From: Berkiella_A sp963976875
GTDB taxonomy: Bacteria; Pseudomonadota; Gammaproteobacteria; Berkiellales; Berkiellaceae
DNA length: 64,000 bases
Direction: 5' to 3'
NCBI GenBank assembly: GCA_963976875.1
Contig: CAXBML010000012.1
Span: 1 to 64,000, forward strand
Position numbers and translations under genes: made by a program. Positions 8,381-17,988 of this stretch are shown in pieces. The notes under the pieces are model-generated. The model had not been told where the DNA came from. It saw only the letters and a program-made list of their open reading frames with translations, and did not search any database. The number at the start of each line of letters is the position of its first letter. Position 1 is the stretch's first letter.

Positions 8381-9805
8381 TTAACTTTCAAAAGATTTAT
8401 CTGTGCTTTTGAAGAAAGGTCTTGAACCATCAAACATACCATCTGGATGAACATTAGCAGATTTAGGTAATTGTACACCTAAATAGTCTGTTAATGCGCC
8501 CATTGAATTTATGATTCTATACATACCAACGCTGAGCAAATTATCCCCATCTAAGTAATCTACGGAAGATGTAAATAATTCATTTTCAGAGTCTAATAAA
8601 TCAAGCAATGTTCTTTGACCAATATTAAACTGCTTTTGATATGCGTCGCGAGTACGAATACTAGCATCTCTGTGTGTTTTTAAATGTTTCAAAGAGTTTT
8701 TAGCTGTTTCATATTGTGTCCAAGCAAAGTGAACCCGTTCAACAACTTGACGGTGTGCTCTATTACGAACTTCCTGAGCTTCTTGTTGCTTGTATGCCAA
8801 TCTGCATAAGTTAGCAACGTCGCCTCCACCACGGAACACATTCCAAACAAATCTAACCATCGCCACATTTTTATCGTTATCGCCTTTAGAACCATCTATA
8901 TTATGGTTACGTTGCAAACCAAGGTCTAAAGTCACTCTAGGCACAAACGGTGAACGACCCGCTTTGTACTCAGAACGCGTTACATCAACATCATAATTAG
9001 ACGCTATTAAAATTGGATGATTGGCTAAAGCTCTGTCAGTTGCTTCTTTTACACTTGATGGGAAGCCTGCATGAGGGTTACCAGGGAAAGATAAATTGCC
9101 AGGTGTTTTACCAACAACTCTTATATAGGTTGTTTCTGCATCTTGTAAGTTACCTTCTGCACCCAAGACGTTACTACGGGCTCTAGCCAAACGACCTAAA
9201 GCTTGATCTAGGTCAGCTTTACGACCAATTCCGCCTTCGCTACGCTTTTCAATTTGCCCATATATTCTTTGGTGAGCGGATAAATTTCTTCTCGCTACTT
9301 CAACAACATGTTGACGGAAATGTAGCTCAAGAAAAGCCTCTACAACTTGTAAAGCTATATCTTGTGCATCGCCACTAACGCGCATAGATGCTGCTTTCAC
9401 TCGTGATTTTTTACCATCAACTGTATGCATCACACCCCAACCATCAAACAATAGCTGAGTTGCCGCAATATTAAATTCTCTACGAGAAAGCGTAGTAGAG
9501 TTGTCACCAGACAAGGAATTAACTGCAACACCAGGAAGACGTCTTGTCGCACCTCTTGTTGTAGAGTTATATGAATTTTCTTGGCCTGCTCCACCTGTAA
9601 CATCTACTTTAGGCAAATAATCTGCATAAGCATCTCTTAAATCTTTGTTTGCTTGCTCACGAATATTAGTCGTGATTAGCATGTCAGGTGATGTTTGCAA
9701 GGTGTAAGCCACAGCTTCTTGAACTGTTGTTGCTTGTGCTTGAGCAGATACCAACCCAAGGACAACTGAAGATAAAACTACTTTTAACAATTTGTTTTTT
9801 GGCAT
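8381..9805 (-). CDS. TolC-family outer-membrane channel (LapE/AggA-like)
   Basis: This 474-residue outer-membrane efflux protein has a signal peptide ending near residue 25 (SAQAQA) and two repeats of the long-helix plus beta-strand TolC fold. Family marks include TVQEAVAYTLQTSPD at the N-terminus, a WNVFRGG segment near 325 and RTLLDLLDSENELF near 400. By position it is the outer-membrane part of the LapB/LapC-type type I system encoded further along the same strand, and it could also serve the C39 exporter. It ends at a strong terminator and is preceded by a 392-bp noncoding stretch. Confidence 0.9.
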   Translation of the reverse strand: MPKNKLLKVVLSSVVLGLVSAQAQATTVQEAVAYTLQTSPDMLITTNIREQANKDLRDAYADYLPKVDVTGGAGQENSYNSTTRGATRRLPGVAVNSLSGDNSTTLSRREFNIAATQLLFDGWGVMHTVDGKKSRVKAASMRVSGDAQDIALQVVEAFLELHFRQHVVEVARRNLSAHQRIYGQIEKRSEGGIGRKADLDQALGRLARARSNVLGAEGNLQDAETTYIRVVGKTPGNLSFPGNPHAGFPSSVKEATDRALANHPILIASNYDVDVTRSEYKAGRSPFVPRVTLDLGLQRNHNIDGSKGDNDKNVAMVRFVWNVFRGGGDVANLCRLAYKQQEAQEVRNRAHRQVVERVHFAWTQYETAKNSLKHLKTHRDASIRTRDAYQKQFNIGQRTLLDLLDSENELFTSSVDYLDGDNLLSVGMYRIINSMGALTDYLGVQLPKSANVHPDGMFDGSRPFFKSTDKSFES

Positions 9806-10197
9806 GACTGTGTCCGCTTTTTTACTATCCTAAAAATCCATGGAATACTGTTTGATATAGTTAGTAAATCTCATTGCTAACTACTTAACAATCTTAACAG
9901 GCTACCATATTACATATATCACTCTGACCAGGGAATACTTTTTTTAAGTATCTGCTATATTTTACCTAAAAAACCAAATAAATTTGGTAAATTAAGCTCC
10001 CATAAAATTAAGGCATCAACTAAAAAAAGCATTTTTAAGATTAAAACATTTTAGCTTCGCTTTGACAATAAGTTAATTTTACAGACAATACATTAAATTG
10101 CGGACAAAATTGGTTTACTTGATAACTATTAGGTTTTTAGATTTGGGGTAGGATAGGCTTAACTGTCAATGGTAATAGTTAATGATGGTCATTACTA
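9806..10197. other. 392-bp noncoding region upstream of the TolC gene
   Basis: No convincing gene is seen here; the longest minus-strand reading found is 25 codons with no clear ribosome site. The stretch is very AT-rich and holds several dyads: TAGTTAG/CTAACTA (9858-9864 and 9877-9883), ATACTT/AAGTAT (9936-9951), and ACCAAAT/ATTTGGT (9973-9988). It must contain the TolC promoter if that gene is transcribed separately from the lapB-lapC unit. No clear -35/-10 pair could be chosen. Confidence 0.6.
9858..9883. promoter_or_regulatory. Dyad upstream of the TolC gene (possible operator)
   Basis: TAGTTAG and CTAACTA are perfect 7-bp inverted arms separated by 12 nt, about 53-78 nt upstream of the TolC start. 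The spacing suits a dimeric DNA-binding protein; the NarL-type regulator encoded next door is an obvious but untested candidate. Confidence 0.25.
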
Positions 10198-10875
10198 TTA
10201 AGAAGGATCCTCATGATGCCAAATAGAGCCTATTTGTTGATGACGATTAATGTACAGCGCCAACTGCAACCTATCTTGGATCTTCATTTTTCTAAAGATA
10301 ACGCCCAAATGTGCTTTGACAGTACGTTCTGAAATATTGAGTTGTTCGGCTATTTTTCTATTGCTTGCCCCTAATGCCACCCATTTTGCAATTTCAGTTT
10401 CTCGGGGCGTTAAACTGGCTAACCCAGCATCCAAAGTTTGAGCTTCACTATGTTGAGATTTGGCAATGTCTTCAATCTCTAACAATAATCGACTCACAAA
10501 TTTTCTATCAACCCAAAGCTCATTCGCTAATACTGTATTCACCACTTTAGGCAAAATAGTCATATCAATATCATAAGTGCAATATGCTTTTGCACCAAAT
10601 AATATAGAAGCAATTTCTTCCCTTTGATCTAATTCCTTCGCCATGACAATGATACTCAAATCTGGCTGAATATCATGAATGCTCGAGATTTCATGTACGC
10701 CATTTCCTCCGAGAATTGTCTTATCTAATAGAAGCACGTCAAATTGAACTTTTTTAAGACAGATATCCAAACTACGTATATCTTGAATAGCCAATTCATA
10801 AATCACATGCTCAGAAGATAAAACCTGTCTCCAAAGAGTCGCTAACACGTCATCCGCAGTAGCAATCAGTATCAT
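10198..10875 (-). CDS. NarL/LuxR-family response regulator
   Basis: This 225-residue protein has an N-terminal receiver-like domain (about 1-120) with phospho-acceptor Asp51 (VLLLDKTIL) and a C-terminal LuxR-type helix-turn-helix (about 150-215, LTPRETEIAKWVALGASN and SERTVKAHLGVIFRKM). The second acidic residue at the N-terminus of the receiver is ADD. It lies 2 nt downstream of the LapC-like adaptor gene and between the two halves of the type I secretion apparatus, so it probably controls adhesin export or expression. No cognate histidine kinase is in the window. Confidence 0.9.
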   Translation of the reverse strand: MILIATADDVLATLWRQVLSSEHVIYELAIQDIRSLDICLKKVQFDVLLLDKTILGGNGVHEISSIHDIQPDLSIIVMAKELDQREEIASILFGAKAYCTYDIDMTILPKVVNTVLANELWVDRKFVSRLLLEIEDIAKSQHSEAQTLDAGLASLTPRETEIAKWVALGASNRKIAEQLNISERTVKAHLGVIFRKMKIQDRLQLALYINRHQQIGSIWHHEDPS

Positions 10876-10877
10876 GG

Positions 10878-12215
10878 TTATCTTTCCCGCATCGCATTTT
10901 GCTTTGCTTTGATAATAGGTTTCAATAAATATTCTAATACTGTTTTATGTCCGGTTAAAATATCCACTGTGGCACTCATACCAGGAATAATATCCAAACG
11001 CTCGCCATGCTTCCCTATTAAAAAGTTTTTATCTGTGGTGCGTACTCGAATGGTGTAATATGGGTCACCTTTTTCATCGGTAATCGTATCAGCACTTATA
11101 TGTTCAACATTTGCTGACAATCCCCCATAAATTGAAAAATCATATGCCGATATTTTAACCGTTGATTCTAAATCAGGTCTTAAAAAGCCGATATCCGCAG
11201 GCCGAATTTTCGCTTCAATTAACAACGTGTCGTTTAAGGGCACTATATCAAACAAATCTTCCCCTGGTTGAATAATACCGCCAATGGTATTAATGTATAT
11301 TTGATTTACTGTACCTCTAACAGGCGTACGCACAACGGTTCTGGAAAATCTATCTTCTGCTGCTCTTTGAGTTTCTAATAGTCGGCGATATTCTGCCTTC
11401 GTGGTATTCAACTCAGAAATCGTCTCTGTTCTAAATGTAATCAATAACTCATCAATTTTTCGTTGAGCCCCCACTAAGGTAGATTCCACTCTGGGAATAG
11501 AAAGTTGAATTTGTTCCAGCTCGCCCGCCAAGTCATTCACAGTACGCTCTAAACGTAATATCTCCACTTCAGATACCGCACCATCTCTAGCCAAAGGCTT
11601 GGTCAAAGTTAATTCTTTTTCAACCAATGTCAAGCTTCTTTGCAACTGCTCACTTTTACCTTTCAGCTCCAATAACTCCTGTTTTATCTGTCCTTCCTGC
11701 TCAGTTAAAATATTTAATTTAACTTCTAACTCTCGTTTTCTAGAGTCATATAAACTTTTTTCATTTTGCACGTAATGTGGAAATTCTTTTTCTAATTTTT
11801 CAGCAAACGCGAGCGCTTCCCCGCTAGCCTCCGCGGTGAGCCGTGAAATTTTTGCTTCCAAGGCATGAATTTGAACTTCCCCTTCTTTTAGAGAAGAAGA
11901 GAATCTTGTATCATCAATCACCATTAAGATTTGGTCTCGCTCCACGATCTCACCAATTTTGACCCGGATATCCTTTACTATCCCACCCTCTAAATTTTGA
12001 ACGGTTTGTATATTGGTTGAAGGAATCACTTTACCTTGACCTGTCGTCACAACATCTAGCACCGCAAAATTAGCCCATATGACCGCAATAAACAAAAATG
12101 CGGCAGCAGACCATAAAATAACATGATAAACAATAGGCACGCCTTGCATCATAGCGGCACTGCTGTCAGTCATAAATTCAATATCATTTTCTTTAATGTC
12201 TTTTTTACTTTTCAT
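10878..12215 (-). CDS. lapC: Type I secretion periplasmic adaptor, HlyD family (LapC-like)
   Basis: This 445-residue membrane-fusion protein should link the LapB-like ATPase to the TolC channel for adhesin export. It has one membrane helix (about 30-52), a lipoyl half-motif (VIPSTNIQTVQNLEGGIV, about 80-97), a long coiled coil (about 115-300) and the second lipoyl half with RTPVRGTVNQIYINTIGG near 315. The ending, with a DILTGHKTVLEYLLKPI segment, is typical of HlyD/LapC/PrsE adaptors. It starts 11 nt after the LapB-like gene and is followed 2 nt later by the response regulator, indicating one operon. Confidence 0.92.
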   Translation of the reverse strand: MKSKKDIKENDIEFMTDSSAAMMQGVPIVYHVILWSAAAFLFIAVIWANFAVLDVVTTGQGKVIPSTNIQTVQNLEGGIVKDIRVKIGEIVERDQILMVIDDTRFSSSLKEGEVQIHALEAKISRLTAEASGEALAFAEKLEKEFPHYVQNEKSLYDSRKRELEVKLNILTEQEGQIKQELLELKGKSEQLQRSLTLVEKELTLTKPLARDGAVSEVEILRLERTVNDLAGELEQIQLSIPRVESTLVGAQRKIDELLITFRTETISELNTTKAEYRRLLETQRAAEDRFSRTVVRTPVRGTVNQIYINTIGGIIQPGEDLFDIVPLNDTLLIEAKIRPADIGFLRPDLESTVKISAYDFSIYGGLSANVEHISADTITDEKGDPYYTIRVRTTDKNFLIGKHGERLDIIPGMSATVDILTGHKTVLEYLLKPIIKAKQNAMRER

Positions 12216-12226
12216 AATATCCGCAT

Positions 12227-14590
12227 CTATTTTGATGGTGAATGTAGTTTGCCTTCCGCAAGCGCTTTTAATACTAAATCTCTAGGGCCATCAGCAATGA
12301 TTTTTCCATTATCCATAAGGATCAATCGATCAACCAAAGATAACAATGATCCTTTGTGCGTCACTAAAATCACAGTTTTATTCTTGGCAATCTCAGTAAG
12401 CTGTGCTTTAAATAACTCTTCTGTTCTGTTATCCATCATATTAGTTGGTTCATCTAGTACCAATATTGGCGGATCCATAATCATCGCTCTGGCAATAGCC
12501 ACTGCCTGTCTTTGACCACCAGATAACCGATCACCCCGTTCCCCCACCGGCATATCAAACCCCTGCGGGTGACGCGCAACAAATTCTGTGACACCAGAAA
12601 CCTTGGCCGCACGCAATATACTATTATCATCTGCAAACGGAGCACTGAAAGTAATATTCTCTTTCACTGACCCATAGAACAACGTAATATCTTGTGGCAC
12701 ATACCCAATATTACGGCGGATGGAAGCTGGATCTAACTGGCTGATCTCTGTACCATCCAATAAAATACTACCACTCGTTGCTTGGTAAAGCCCCATTAAT
12801 AGTTTTTCAACTGTTGTTTTACCTGACCCAATCCGGCCAATAATACCAATCTTCTCACCTGAGCTAATATTTAAGCTAATATCATTCAATGCAGGTACTT
12901 CTTGGTTGGGATAGTTAAATACAACATTTTTTAGCTCCATATCCCCATGCAATACAGGACGATGTAGTGGTGTCTTACCCTTCACGCGTTCTGTTGGCAT
13001 TTTCATAACATTATCTAAGGATTGTAAAGCCGCTGTAGATTGATGGTAACGAGTCAATAAGCCTGCAACCTGAGCTAATGGTGCTAAAGCACGCCCTGTC
13101 AAAATAGTACAGGCAATAAGTGCCCCCATTGTCATGTCACCTTGAGCAATCCGGTTGACCCCCAAGATAACAACAAAAACACCAGCGACTTGTTGTACCC
13201 ATGTAGCAAAACTAACCGCAGTCAGGGATAAGCTTCTAATCTTAGTACCCAGCTTTGCAGACATACCAACCGCATGTTCCCATTTTTTTTGTAATACACC
13301 TTCAGCAGACATCGTTTTAACTGTTTCAACACCTGCTAAAGACTCAATCAACATAGAATGCTTTTGACCAGAGTATCGGTAAGACTCTTTGACCACTTTG
13401 TTCAGTGGCATTTGAATGATTAACCCCATACTGATAACCAATGGCACTGCCAATAAAGGCACAATGGCAACATAACCACCAATCATATAAATAATCATGA
13501 TAAAAAATATCACGAAAGGCAAATCGATTAAGGCGCTAATGGTGGTTGAGGTGAAAAAATCCCTAAAAGAATCGAACTGTTGCATATTATTGGCAAAATT
13601 ACCTACCGACTCAGGACGGGCCTCCATCCGTACACCTAACATTTGCTCAAAAATTCGAGAAGATAAAATAACATCCGTTTTTTTAGCTGCAATATCAATA
13701 AAATAACCTCGCAGCATTTTCATAAGAAAATCAAAGCAAAATACTATAAGAATACCAATAGCCAATACGGTTAAAGTATCAATGGCATTGTTAGGAACGA
13801 CCCTATCATATACATTCATCACAAATAATGAAGAACCGATTGCAAATACATTAATAAAAAATGATGCGACCAACACTTCCGCGTATAGTTTCCATGTTTT
13901 TTTCAAAACATCCCAAAACCAGGCTTTAGGGCGCTCTTTAAAGCCTTCATCTGTTCGCTTGTCAAACCTAAAAGCAGGTCGACTAAAAATAGCGTATCCT
14001 GTATATACTTGCTCTAATTGCTCATAAGTTAAAATAACTTCGCCTTCTTTGCTTTCTGGCTGAATAATTTTAACGCGTTTTGTTTCAGTATCATTTTCTA
14101 TCAGTACACAGGCTTGGCGATTTTGTAGCAATAGAACACAAGGTAAAACTAAAGAAGAAATCTCATCTAAAGTACGTGTCATAATTTGTGACGATAAGCC
14201 GGCTCGTTCAGATGCCCGGATAAATAATTCAGGCGTTAGCTTATTATCCACTAAAGGTAAACTGGCAATCAAAGATTCTGGCGAAAAAGGATTATGCTCT
14301 AACCGAGTTAAAATCATTAAGCACCCAAGTAACGGATCATAGGCAGCAACATGTGTGGGTGGCACATCCCAAGGGTTCTCATCTAGCGTCTTATCTATTG
14401 CCGGACTCGGATTATCTGCTTGCTCTTGTGCATCCTGATTAAATGACGGTGAATCTTGATCCTCAGCCACCGTTGCTTCACTCGAGATTTCACTTGAATC
14501 TGGAGTTGGGTTTGTCTCTTCAGCAATATCCAAGTTTTCTTGGGTATCTTTAGAGCTGCTATCAGATTTTGTTTTTTTAGATTGCGCCAT
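12227..14590 (-). CDS. lapB: Type I secretion ABC ATPase/permease (LapB-like)
   Basis: This 787-residue exporter should secrete an RTX/LapA-type adhesin. After a low-complexity acidic N-terminus (about 1-75) comes a degenerate C39-like domain (about 85-210) starting DPLLGCLMILTR. The catalytic cysteine position of true C39 peptidases is not conserved there, so this domain should dock substrate rather than cut it. The membrane domain spans about 230-510, and the ATPase about 545-780 with Walker A GRIGSGKTT, signature LSGGQRQAV and Walker B ILVLDEPTNMMD. The match to LapB, rather than to the C39 exporter at 273, is supported by the LapC, LapD and LapG neighbours. Confidence 0.92.
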   Translation of the reverse strand: MAQSKKTKSDSSSKDTQENLDIAEETNPTPDSSEISSEATVAEDQDSPSFNQDAQEQADNPSPAIDKTLDENPWDVPPTHVAAYDPLLGCLMILTRLEHNPFSPESLIASLPLVDNKLTPELFIRASERAGLSSQIMTRTLDEISSLVLPCVLLLQNRQACVLIENDTETKRVKIIQPESKEGEVILTYEQLEQVYTGYAIFSRPAFRFDKRTDEGFKERPKAWFWDVLKKTWKLYAEVLVASFFINVFAIGSSLFVMNVYDRVVPNNAIDTLTVLAIGILIVFCFDFLMKMLRGYFIDIAAKKTDVILSSRIFEQMLGVRMEARPESVGNFANNMQQFDSFRDFFTSTTISALIDLPFVIFFIMIIYMIGGYVAIVPLLAVPLVISMGLIIQMPLNKVVKESYRYSGQKHSMLIESLAGVETVKTMSAEGVLQKKWEHAVGMSAKLGTKIRSLSLTAVSFATWVQQVAGVFVVILGVNRIAQGDMTMGALIACTILTGRALAPLAQVAGLLTRYHQSTAALQSLDNVMKMPTERVKGKTPLHRPVLHGDMELKNVVFNYPNQEVPALNDISLNISSGEKIGIIGRIGSGKTTVEKLLMGLYQATSGSILLDGTEISQLDPASIRRNIGYVPQDITLFYGSVKENITFSAPFADDNSILRAAKVSGVTEFVARHPQGFDMPVGERGDRLSGGQRQAVAIARAMIMDPPILVLDEPTNMMDNRTEELFKAQLTEIAKNKTVILVTHKGSLLSLVDRLILMDNGKIIADGPRDLVLKALAEGKLHSPSK

Positions 14591-14601
14591 GATATCTCTC
14601 G

Positions 14602-15114
14602 TTAGTGTCCTTTATTTTGATTGTGAATGGTATCGACAACAGCCTGCAGTGCAGGATCATCTGTTAACGGTACCAACGCCTTATGCGCCTTCTTTATTTG
14701 TGCTTTCAATTGTTTAGTCTGTTTTGTGTCCGAGTCTTTATCAGACTGTAACACCACTGTAAATTCAGATAGTACATCATGGTAGGGTGATAGCTCAGCT
14801 TTTAATGAACATAATTGGTTGATCCCCAAAGTCTGTAACTCTTTCCCAATATCGTCACTATCATAATAAACAATAGCTTGATTGTCAGATAACTTTTTAT
14901 ACTCTAAAACATGATAGACAATAAGACCATATATAGTGCTGTCAATAAAATTAGCCTCGGTTAATTCAATAACTAAGTTATGACTGTTCCACTGTTCCTT
15001 CATGAGCCAAAAAGCATCATCTAGTGTATTGCCAGCCGAAAACCTCAGCTCCCCTTTTAGCGCAATAACCATGTCTTGCTTATTTATAGAATATGCAATC
15101 TGACAACCTATCAT
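14602..15114 (-). CDS. STAS-domain anti-anti-sigma-like protein
   Basis: This 170-residue protein has an N-terminal STAS domain with the pattern VIELTEANFIDSTIYGLIV; Ser59 in the DST motif is the expected phosphorylation site of a partner switch. The C-terminal 60 residues are Lys-rich and outside the domain. The start ATG overlaps the stop of the PP2C regulator gene (ATGA), so both are co-translated. No matching anti-sigma kinase is in the window. By analogy with HsbA/HsbR-type switches it may signal to adhesion or diguanylate cyclase activity; that target is inferred from the neighbouring Lap genes only. Confidence 0.82.
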   Translation of the reverse strand: MIGCQIAYSINKQDMVIALKGELRFSAGNTLDDAFWLMKEQWNSHNLVIELTEANFIDSTIYGLIVYHVLEYKKLSDNQAIVYYDSDDIGKELQTLGINQLCSLKAELSPYHDVLSEFTVVLQSDKDSDTKQTKQLKAQIKKAHKALVPLTDDPALQAVVDTIHNQNKGH

Positions 15115-16298
15115 GATGCTCGCCTATTGATATACAATAATGTTATATCATCTGGATGTTCTCTGGATGAGTCCAATTTCAAATAGGCTAACATTTCCCC
15201 TACTGTAATCTCAGCATGCATACAACTTATTAGCTTTGCCTCTTTTTCTTCCAGTGAACCCCCTTCGATCTCTTCCATTAAGCCATCTGAAAATAATGTT
15301 AACAAACCGTCTTCTGGAAACAATAGTTGATACTCATCAAACTCAGCCCCCTCAACCATACCCACGGCAAAACCTTTGCCTTTTAAAAATGTTGCCTGGT
15401 TCGAGCTAACCATTATAGGACTTGGGTAATGCCCTGCAATGCTGTAGGTTAAAATATGTGACTGAGTATCCAGTACGCAAAATACCATAGTCAAGTATTT
15501 ACCTAAACTAGCCTGTTTAATATATCGGTTAGCTGTTTTCAACACATCTTTAGGATGCAATATCGTCTGTTTGTTATGCGTATTATAGTCTTGTAACATT
15601 TGGTCTAACAAAACTTTTAACATAACCGTGACAAACGCACTAGAAGCACCATGCCCAGACACATCGGCAATATAGAACCCAACTTTATGTGTATCAATCT
15701 GAAAATAATCAACCATATCTCCACTTAAATACAAAGACGGTAATATCTTTGATGAAAATTGATATGGTTCAATCCGCAGGTTCTCTTCAGGAAATATATG
15801 TTCTTGCACACTTTTCCCTGCTATTTGATCATACTCTAACTCTTTGAGACTCGCCTGAAGTTTCGTATTAATATCTTCTAATTGGTGTCTATACATTTTA
15901 TTGTCATGAATAATACGAGCGCGTTCCAGAGCTTTACACACAGCATGTTCAATTTGAGGTAAGTTCTCTGCTGATTTTTCAATACAATCCCATGCCCCCA
16001 AACGTAAAGATTTCAAAACATCTGGTTGCTCACTTGAAACTAAGCAAATAATGGGAACATCAGGAAAACTATGACCAAAGTAGGATAATAGCTCAAACCC
16101 AAGCTTTGTATCTGAGGCTAAGTCTACCATCAGTAGGTCTGCACCCTCTTTTTCAAATTCAGCCAAGAGATCCGCTTGGCTATCATGGCAAGAAAAAGAA
16201 AATCCTAAATCCACAACAAAACAGCGTAACAAATCAACTGCACATGCATCTTTTGTTAACGTTAAAATTTTGCCATATGTTTTTTGTGGCTGAATCAT
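15111..16298 (-). CDS. PP2C (SpoIIE-type) phosphatase with receiver domain
   Basis: This 395-residue response regulator couples a receiver domain (about 10-125, phospho-acceptor Asp59 in LLMVDLASD) through a coiled-coil linker (about 130-165) to a PP2C/RsbU-type serine phosphatase (about 190-395). Phosphatase motifs are ADVSGHGASSAF, LTLFSDGLMEE and HPDDITLLYI, with the metal-binding aspartates present. It is expected to dephosphorylate the STAS protein encoded next. It heads the minus-strand unit that continues into lapB, lapC and the NarL-type regulator, tying partner switching to adhesin secretion. Confidence 0.9.
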   Translation of the reverse strand: MIQPQKTYGKILTLTKDACAVDLLRCFVVDLGFSFSCHDSQADLLAEFEKEGADLLMVDLASDTKLGFELLSYFGHSFPDVPIICLVSSEQPDVLKSLRLGAWDCIEKSAENLPQIEHAVCKALERARIIHDNKMYRHQLEDINTKLQASLKELEYDQIAGKSVQEHIFPEENLRIEPYQFSSKILPSLYLSGDMVDYFQIDTHKVGFYIADVSGHGASSAFVTVMLKVLLDQMLQDYNTHNKQTILHPKDVLKTANRYIKQASLGKYLTMVFCVLDTQSHILTYSIAGHYPSPIMVSSNQATFLKGKGFAVGMVEGAEFDEYQLLFPEDGLLTLFSDGLMEEIEGGSLEEKEAKLISCMHAEITVGEMLAYLKLDSSREHPDDITLLYINRRAS

Positions 16299-16410
16299 AA
16301 ATACCTGTTTATCGATCTAGTTCATACTACTTATAAGCTCTATTTTTAGCGCCTATATGTTCTTTATCGCCACTTACGTGTATGACTATAGTCGGAGGGA
16401 AATAAGCTGA

Positions 16411-17121
16411 TTAGCCGATCAGTTGTGCTGTTTTAATATGCCTAACAGGAAAAGTGCTATGAGTCGTGTTTTTTATGTTTTTCTTTTGGAACGGTTCATT
16501 GAAAACCAAGCTTTTTTTATGCTCAGCATCAGACAACAACATTAATATTTTCGCAGCACTCAAAATCTCGTCTTCTTTTTGAAGCTGACTCTTTATTTGC
16601 TCAAAATTTTTTTTTGTTCCGCAATGTTGGACATGAATATTACCATTCGCATTTAGTGTGATATTAACATAATCATCCTCAATACTGATATTTAAATATC
16701 GAGTGGTCATAATTCTGAAATATTTCTCTTGCTGAATTTGAGTTAAAGCATTAATTAAACTTTGACTACAACCCTGCCCACCAAGAGGCAAGATATCAAA
16801 AGGTTCATTTAATGCCTCATCGCGGCTAAAAATGGGTACGCGAAGATGTTTGGCTTGCTGTGAAATTTTAAACTTTAGACGCTCAATAGCCAACTCAACA
16901 CTATGTTTATGACTATACTGGGTATCTGCGAGTGGACCACTCCAATGATATAAACCCAAAGGTATTTTATTGTAATAAGCAATAAATACGATACAAGGCC
17001 CGACACCTATCGTTTTTATGCCCTGGGCGCCTGGTCGCAAAATAGTAATCTCGTCAGTCTCTGAGATTAAAGCTTGCTTTATTGTCGGTATAGATTTTTG
17101 CGAAAAAGTAACCTTAAGCAT
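16411..17121 (-). CDS. CheD-like protein (putative glutamine deamidase fold)
   Basis: This 236-residue protein is not a standard annotated family member by eye. The segment IGVGPCIVFIAYYN...GLYHWSG resembles the CheD core (LGSCVAV...GGMNHF). Cys43 and His59 are 16 residues apart, close to the Cys-His spacing of CheD and related deamidases. A later LPLGGQGC segment resembles the KVFGGA loop of CheD. CheD deamidates chemoreceptor glutamines, but no chemotaxis gene is visible here. The C-terminal 90 residues do not resemble CheD. It is a stand-alone gene, 71 nt downstream of the mlaA-like gene. The fold call is inference. Confidence 0.5.
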   Translation of the reverse strand: MLKVTFSQKSIPTIKQALISETDEITILRPGAQGIKTIGVGPCIVFIAYYNKIPLGLYHWSGPLADTQYSHKHSVELAIERLKFKISQQAKHLRVPIFSRDEALNEPFDILPLGGQGCSQSLINALTQIQQEKYFRIMTTRYLNISIEDDYVNITLNANGNIHVQHCGTKKNFEQIKSQLQKEDEILSAAKILMLLSDAEHKKSLVFNEPFQKKNIKNTTHSTFPVRHIKTAQLIG

Positions 17122-17192
17122 ATTATCACACTTGTATGCATGTGTTTGAATAATAACTATACCGATAAGTTACTTTTTTGTAAAATAAAAAC

Positions 17193-17921
17193 CTAATAAT
17201 CCTCTAATTCATCTAAAGGATCTTCTTCTTCTTCTGAAAAGTCGCTTGTTCCGTCAGTGCTGAGGAATGTCCGGCGCTGTAAAAATGCATCACGTATCAG
17301 TGTATATTCATCTAATGCAATTGTAGTCAATATAGACTCTTTATGTAAAATAGCTGCCCGTTTGTCTACTAAGTTAAGGGCTAATAAACCTAATGCGGCA
17401 TCATCAGATGGCAGCCAAGGCCAAATGCTTAACCCCAAATCTACGCCGCGCCCAATGCCATCTCTAATAGTAGAGGGCCCCAAAAACGGTAAGATAAGAT
17501 AAGCTGATTGCTCGTAACCCCAAACATAGAGGGTTTGCCCAAAATCTTCTTTACGTCTATCAAGGCCTAATTCACCTGCAACATCAAAGAAACCTAACAA
17601 GCCTATCGTTGAATTTACACCAAAGCGTGCTAAGTCGTGTGCAGCGTAATTTAATTTGCCTTGCAATACATCATTAGCAACCGTTGTAATTTCTTCTAAG
17701 TTACTAAAAAAATTACCTACACCGGTACGCACAGGGCTAGGGATATAATTTTTGTACAAATATGCTGTGGGCTTAAAAACAGCTCTGTCTATTGTGCGGT
17801 TGAAGCCATATATTTCTCTGTTAACCCGCTCAAATGGATCGTCTGCATTTTTAGGTGTGCCAGCGCATGCACCTAAGAGAAGTAGGACGCTGAGAACCGA
17901 ATATTTTATCTTGCGCTGCAT
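17193..17921 (-). CDS. mlaA: MlaA (VacJ) outer-membrane lipoprotein
   Basis: MlaA sits in the outer membrane and removes mislocalised phospholipids from the outer leaflet, passing them to MlaC. This 242-residue protein has a lipoprotein signal with lipobox LLGAC (Cys19), then the conserved DPFERVNREIYGFNRTID, PVRTGVGNFFSNL and FGQTLYVWGYEQSAYLILPFLGPSTIRDG segments. Length is standard. A 15-residue Glu/Asp-rich tail (EEEEDPLDELED) follows the domain. The other Mla genes are not nearby. Confidence 0.95.
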   Translation of the reverse strand: MQRKIKYSVLSVLLLLGACAGTPKNADDPFERVNREIYGFNRTIDRAVFKPTAYLYKNYIPSPVRTGVGNFFSNLEEITTVANDVLQGKLNYAAHDLARFGVNSTIGLLGFFDVAGELGLDRRKEDFGQTLYVWGYEQSAYLILPFLGPSTIRDGIGRGVDLGLSIWPWLPSDDAALGLLALNLVDKRAAILHKESILTTIALDEYTLIRDAFLQRRTFLSTDGTSDFSEEEEDPLDELEDY

Positions 17922-17988
17922 AATTTATAACTCTAATTATTAATTTAATTTACTTAAAAAATCGAACAACATATCAGACATTCTAACG

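Noticed and set aside
9960..10040. 25-codon minus-strand frame in the noncoding region before the TolC gene
   Set aside because: No ribosome site and hydrophobic composition typical of AT-rich chance frames.
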